Positions 60,533-64,000 of a stretch of 64,000 nucleotides of DNA are shown here, piece after piece. The notes under the pieces are model-generated. The model was not told the origin of the DNA and did not search any database. It worked only from the letters and a program-made list of their open reading frames with translations. The translations under genes were made by a program, and so were the position numbers. The stretch is from Salininema proteolyticum. GTDB lineage: Bacteria; Actinomycetota; Actinomycetes; Mycobacteriales; Micromonosporaceae. Positions within the stretch are counted from its first letter, which is position 1; every line of letters starts with the position of its first letter. The DNA lies in contig NZ_JBHUNX010000001.1 in assembly GCF_042685645.1 (NCBI RefSeq), positions 1,798,001-1,862,000 of the forward strand, in the 5' to 3' direction.

Positions 60533-60727
60533 GAGGGTGCGGAGAAAGTCCGGAAGAAGGGACGGGCGAACGCCCGTGGAGAGAAGTTCCCGACTCTCGG
60601 CCGACAGGAACGGAACACCGCGGAGCACACTGCTCGGCGGTCCGTCTCATACGCGCCGTCGCGGGGCGCGATGCCTGTCGGTCAGAGCTTCAATGGATTG
60701 CCTAACGCCGGGAACAAGAACGAGTTG

Positions 60728-60765
60728 ATCATAGGCCCGTTCCCGTCCCGGCGCAAGGATTTTTT
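60728..60765 (-). promoter_or_regulatory. WhiB7-like promoter of the ABC-F gene
   Basis: Reading the minus strand: AAAAAAT (60759-60765), two bases, TTGCGC (-35, 60751-60756), 17 bases, TATGAT (-10, 60728-60733). An AT block directly before the -35 is the WhiB7 signature at antibiotic-resistance genes. The rest of the 379-base gap 60433-60811 is leader RNA with hairpins at 60562-60577 and 60618-60640. Confidence 0.6.
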
Positions 60766-60811
60766 CGCCGCCGGTGTCCCGCCTCACGTGAAGACCGCGA
60801 AGCGGACCCGG

Positions 60812-61606
60812 CTAGTCCTCGAGGTGCTTCCCGGCGAAGACCGCCATTCCCCTGGCGAAGTACTCGGCGAGGCCCTCGGCGGCCCGGTCGAACTGCGCGG
60901 CGAAGCGCTCGTCGTCGGCGTACATACGGCCCAGTCCGATGTAGGCGGACTTCTGCACCCGGCCGGCCCACATGGGCTTGAGCCACTCGTAGTGCTCGGC
61001 CACGATCTCCTGGAAGGCCTCGGAGTCGGCCGGCTCTCCCGAGCGCATCATCTCGACGGCGCGGGCGACGAGGCCGTGCCACTTCTCGCCGTGGAGGGCC
61101 TTCTCCTCCTCGGACAGCGACGCGAACGCCTCGGCGGAGCGGTCGACGGACTCGTCGCCCCAGCGCTCGCGGGCCTCGGCCTCGTAGGCGGCGGCGGTCT
61201 GCGGGTCGAGGTCCTTGAACCAGGTTCGAGGTTTCATCGGTTCGTTCCCTTCTATCTGGTGGATGGTGGAGTCGACGGTGTCCAGGAGCCGGCCGAGGCG
61301 GTCGCGCTCGGACCGGAGGGCCCGGCGGTGGCCTTTGAGCGCCTCGACGCGGTCGGTCTCTCCCGCGAGGACGGCCGCGATGGCCTCGAGCCCGAGGCCC
61401 AGGCGGCGCAGCAGGAGGATCTCCTGGAGCCGCAGCAGTTCGCCGGGGCCGTAGCAGCGGATGCCGCCGTGGCGCACGTGCGAGGGCTTGAGGAGTCCTT
61501 TGGCGTCGTAGTGGCGCAGGGTCCTGGTGGAGACGCCCGCCATCTCGGCCACCTCGCCGATGGGCCAGGTCTCCTGCGGCATCGCCTCCGGTGTCGGGAC
61601 GGCCAT
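60812..61606 (-). CDS. TipA-like MerR regulator with TipAS drug-binding domain
   Basis: A 264-residue MerR regulator. The DNA-binding part is WPIGEVAEMAGVSTRTLRHY, then RCYGPGELLRLQEILLLRRL; a coiled coil follows (RALRSERDRLGRLLDTVDST). The C-terminal ~140 residues form a TipAS domain (HGEKWHGLVARAVEMMRSG, EWLKPMWAGRVQKSAYIGLG), which in Streptomyces binds thiopeptides and other drugs. ATG 61606 has AAGGAG upstream. A strong internal ribosome site allows the TipAS part to be made alone, as in S. lividans. It lies just upstream of the ABC-F gene on the same strand. Confidence 0.92.
   Translation of the reverse strand: MAVPTPEAMPQETWPIGEVAEMAGVSTRTLRHYDAKGLLKPSHVRHGGIRCYGPGELLRLQEILLLRRLGLGLEAIAAVLAGETDRVEALKGHRRALRSERDRLGRLLDTVDSTIHQIEGNEPMKPRTWFKDLDPQTAAAYEAEARERWGDESVDRSAEAFASLSEEEKALHGEKWHGLVARAVEMMRSGEPADSEAFQEIVAEHYEWLKPMWAGRVQKSAYIGLGRMYADDERFAAQFDRAAEGLAEYFARGMAVFAGKHLED
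61237..61253 (-). promoter_or_regulatory. Internal start and ribosome site for a TipAS-like product
   Basis: AGAAGGGAA (minus strand, 61245-61253) lies seven bases before an in-frame ATG at 61237. Translation from here gives 141 residues starting MKPRTWFKDLDPQ, close to the 144 residues of S. lividans TipAS. Confidence 0.65.
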
Positions 61607-61654
61607 GGCCGCTCCTTCCGTCGTTTCTCTCGTTGACTCGTCCACCTTCTCCGT

Positions 61655-61667
61655 TGACGCTACGTCA
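61655..61667. promoter_or_regulatory. Possible TipA-like operator
   Basis: TGACGCTACGTCA is a 13-base palindrome with a 3-base centre, about 50 bases upstream of the TipA-like start. MerR-type operators sit between -35 and -10, but the promoter hexamers here are not clear. Confidence 0.4.
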
Positions 61668-61706
61668 GCCGCAAGTCGCCATCGAAGTGAACCAGGGCAC
61701 AGTGAA

Positions 61707-61740
61707 GGCCGGGTCGGGAAGGAGACTTCCCGACCCGGCC
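61707..61740 (-). terminator. 15-bp hairpin after the secreted-protein gene
   Basis: Arms 61707-61721 and 61726-61740 pair perfectly with a GAGA loop, 14 bases past the stop codon. Confidence 0.8.
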
Positions 61741-61754
61741 CCGACGGTGTTCCG

Positions 61755-62522
61755 CTAGTTCAGGTCTCCGCCGGCGTCGGCCGATACGTCGGCCGCCGTC
61801 GTGAGAGTGCCGGCAGCGTTGCCGTCGGCGTCGAGGAGCTCGACGTCGCCCAGCAGGGTGCCGAGCGCCAGTTCGGCGTCCCCGGCCAGGATGGCCTCGA
61901 TGATGATCTGGACGTCCAGCTCGATCGACGAGGTCAGCTCGGTGAGGGCCGCGGTCGGGTCCTCGGCCTGCTCGGCTGGGTCCTCGGCCTTCTGGGTGGC
62001 CTCGGCCATCAGCAGGGTCAGGTCGAACGGCAAGGCCCCCGCCTGCTCTTCGGCGCCTTCGGCCGGAGTGAGCGTCAGTTGGGCGGGCGCCCCTTCGACG
62101 TCCGGCCCGGCGAGCGGGTCGGAGCCGAGGAGGATCTCGCCGATGTCGAGATCGACCGGCAGTTGGCCGGTGACGTCGTCGAGCTGGTGGCCCGGCCGTT
62201 CGCTGACGGGAAGCTCGCCGGTCGGGTCGTCGACCGACGGGACGGCGTTGAGCTGTCCGGTAAGGTCCTGGAGCGGTGTCTCATTGCCCGCCGCGTCGGT
62301 CAGGACCGGATTCCCCAGGACCACGTCGAGCGAGATGACGCTGCACAGGAGTTCCTGTAGGTCGGGCGTCTCTCCTGCGGTCGGGTCCTCGATCGGGAGG
62401 TCCCCGACGGGGTCGTCGATGGGCAGCTGCGCGCCGGCCGGCGCGGCGATGAAGGCCGAGCCGAGGGCGGCCGCGGCGATTCCGGTAGCTACTCGGTAGG
62501 CTCTCTTGCGGGTTTGACTCAT
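61755..62522 (-). CDS. Secreted acidic protein with degenerate DDPxGxLP repeats
   Basis: A 255-residue exported protein. Residues 1-32 are a Sec signal peptide ending PAGAQ. The mature part is very acidic (Asp, Glu, Leu, Pro) and has loosely repeated units: DDPVGDLPI, LTGQLNAVP, DDPTGELPV and DDVTGQLPV. The C-terminal half has helical segments ELTSSIELDVQIIIEAILAG. I recognise no family; there is a single cysteine near residue 60. GAAAGGG precedes the ATG. It is monocistronic between two terminator-like regions. Confidence 0.75.
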   Translation of the reverse strand: MSQTRKRAYRVATGIAAAALGSAFIAAPAGAQLPIDDPVGDLPIEDPTAGETPDLQELLCSVISLDVVLGNPVLTDAAGNETPLQDLTGQLNAVPSVDDPTGELPVSERPGHQLDDVTGQLPVDLDIGEILLGSDPLAGPDVEGAPAQLTLTPAEGAEEQAGALPFDLTLLMAEATQKAEDPAEQAEDPTAALTELTSSIELDVQIIIEAILAGDAELALGTLLGDVELLDADGNAAGTLTTAADVSADAGGDLN

Positions 62523-62630
62523 GGGTCGTTTTCCCTTTCGGATGTGTGTGTCGTCCGGATGGGAGCAATGCTCCCCTCAGGGATCCTATGGGCAAACGAA
62601 CGCGTCGTGTCCTTTTTTCTTCGATTGACC

Positions 62631-62716
62631 AAATATATATCGATACCGATGTAGTCGCATCGGCTGTGCCCGGCCTACCTTCCCTCCGGCAAGAAGAACG
62701 TCGGCCCTCCGGGCCG
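62631..62716 (+). repeat. 86-bp intergenic unit B (related to 42291-42380)
   Basis: It begins AAATATATATCGATACCGAT, continues GTAG, then CATCGG (arms CCGATG/CATCGG, six bases each), and after 32 bases has GAACGT (62696-62701) and a hairpin CGGCCC-TCC-GGGCCG (62702-62716). TTGACC lies 17 bases before GATGTA, a possible promoter pointing toward the UvrA-like gene. The 290-base gap 62523-62812 holds nothing else recognised. Confidence 0.5.
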
Positions 62717-62812
62717 GCTCCAAAAAGAGCTCCCCCTGTGGGCCGATTTCCGGTTATCGCAGTTCATTGGCGATCGGACCCGTCGCCGTGCCCGGCCCGA
62801 TCGGGGCGCGGC

Positions 62813-64000
<1,188 letters not shown>

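Noticed and set aside
60459..60650. A 63-codon frame in the ABC-F leader
   Set aside because: It has no ribosome site, a low-complexity Arg/Pro/Ser translation and overlaps predicted hairpins; treated as leader RNA.

Overview
The window is high-GC actinobacterial chromosome. Genes have strongly GC-biased third codon positions, and many begin with GTG. A 43-48 kb block (pgsA-like, gcvH, garA, BFN nuclease, MerR, gcvP) follows the order known from Mycobacterium and Streptomyces. The overall mix (SARP regulator, TipA-type regulator, ABC-F protein, GH18 chitinase, three-gene succinate dehydrogenase) suggests a filamentous actinomycete, perhaps near Nocardiopsaceae; the genus is an inference. I saw no rRNA, tRNA, CRISPR, phage or insertion sequence. 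At least fifteen genes carry a -10-like hexamer (TANNNT, CACAAT, CATACT or GACAAT) exactly six bases before an ATG or GTG, so leaderless transcription appears common.

Layout. 1-7.5 kb: the start of a catalase, then unlinked enzymes (VOC protein, DHFR-like reductase, epimerase, methyltransferase, YchJ, secreted S33 peptidase, APH-like kinase, macrodomain protein). 7.6-9.0 kb: secreted chitinase with a possible DasR-type operator. 9.1-14.8 kb: minus-strand genes (GNAT, methyltransferase, SulP transporter, RarD, EEP phosphatase, DUF308 protein) separated by very strong hairpins. 14.9-20.4 kb: ARMT1-like phosphatase, RNA methyltransferase, CutC, lipoprotein, Upp, and an Rpn-like nuclease with a heptad-repeat tail. 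20.5-23.4 kb: large SARP/NB-ARC/TPR regulator.

23.5-29.2 kb holds a cluster that reads as a pathway: N-acyl-D-amino deacylase, PLP dehydratase, RidA, KDG kinase and KDPG-type aldolase, with a tyrosine phosphatase at the end. Together these would convert an N-acetylated amino sugar acid such as N-acetylglucosaminate to pyruvate and glyceraldehyde-3-phosphate. A lactonase at 33.3 kb shares a 13-base promoter motif with the cluster. With the chitinase this suggests oxidative use of chitin or GlcNAc.

29.2-42.1 kb: Apt, SNF2 helicase with SWIM partner, GNAT, lactonase, and three regulator/target pairs (TetR-MMPL, MarR-pirin, TetR-hydrolase), each with a visible operator. 42.3-48.7 kb: the gcv/garA block with a glycine riboswitch before gcvP. 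48.8-56.9 kb: a VWA membrane protein coupled to a PabB-like enzyme, an ankyrin protein, and LysR divergent from sdhCAB. 57-64 kb: C45-type hydrolase, a double-CDGSH gene broken by one in-frame TAG, then resistance-flavoured genes: an ABC-F protein with a WhiB7-like promoter and long leader, a TipA-like regulator with an internal start, a secreted protein, and a UvrA-like ATPase running off the edge. Two related ~90-bp intergenic units lie at 42.3 and 62.6 kb.
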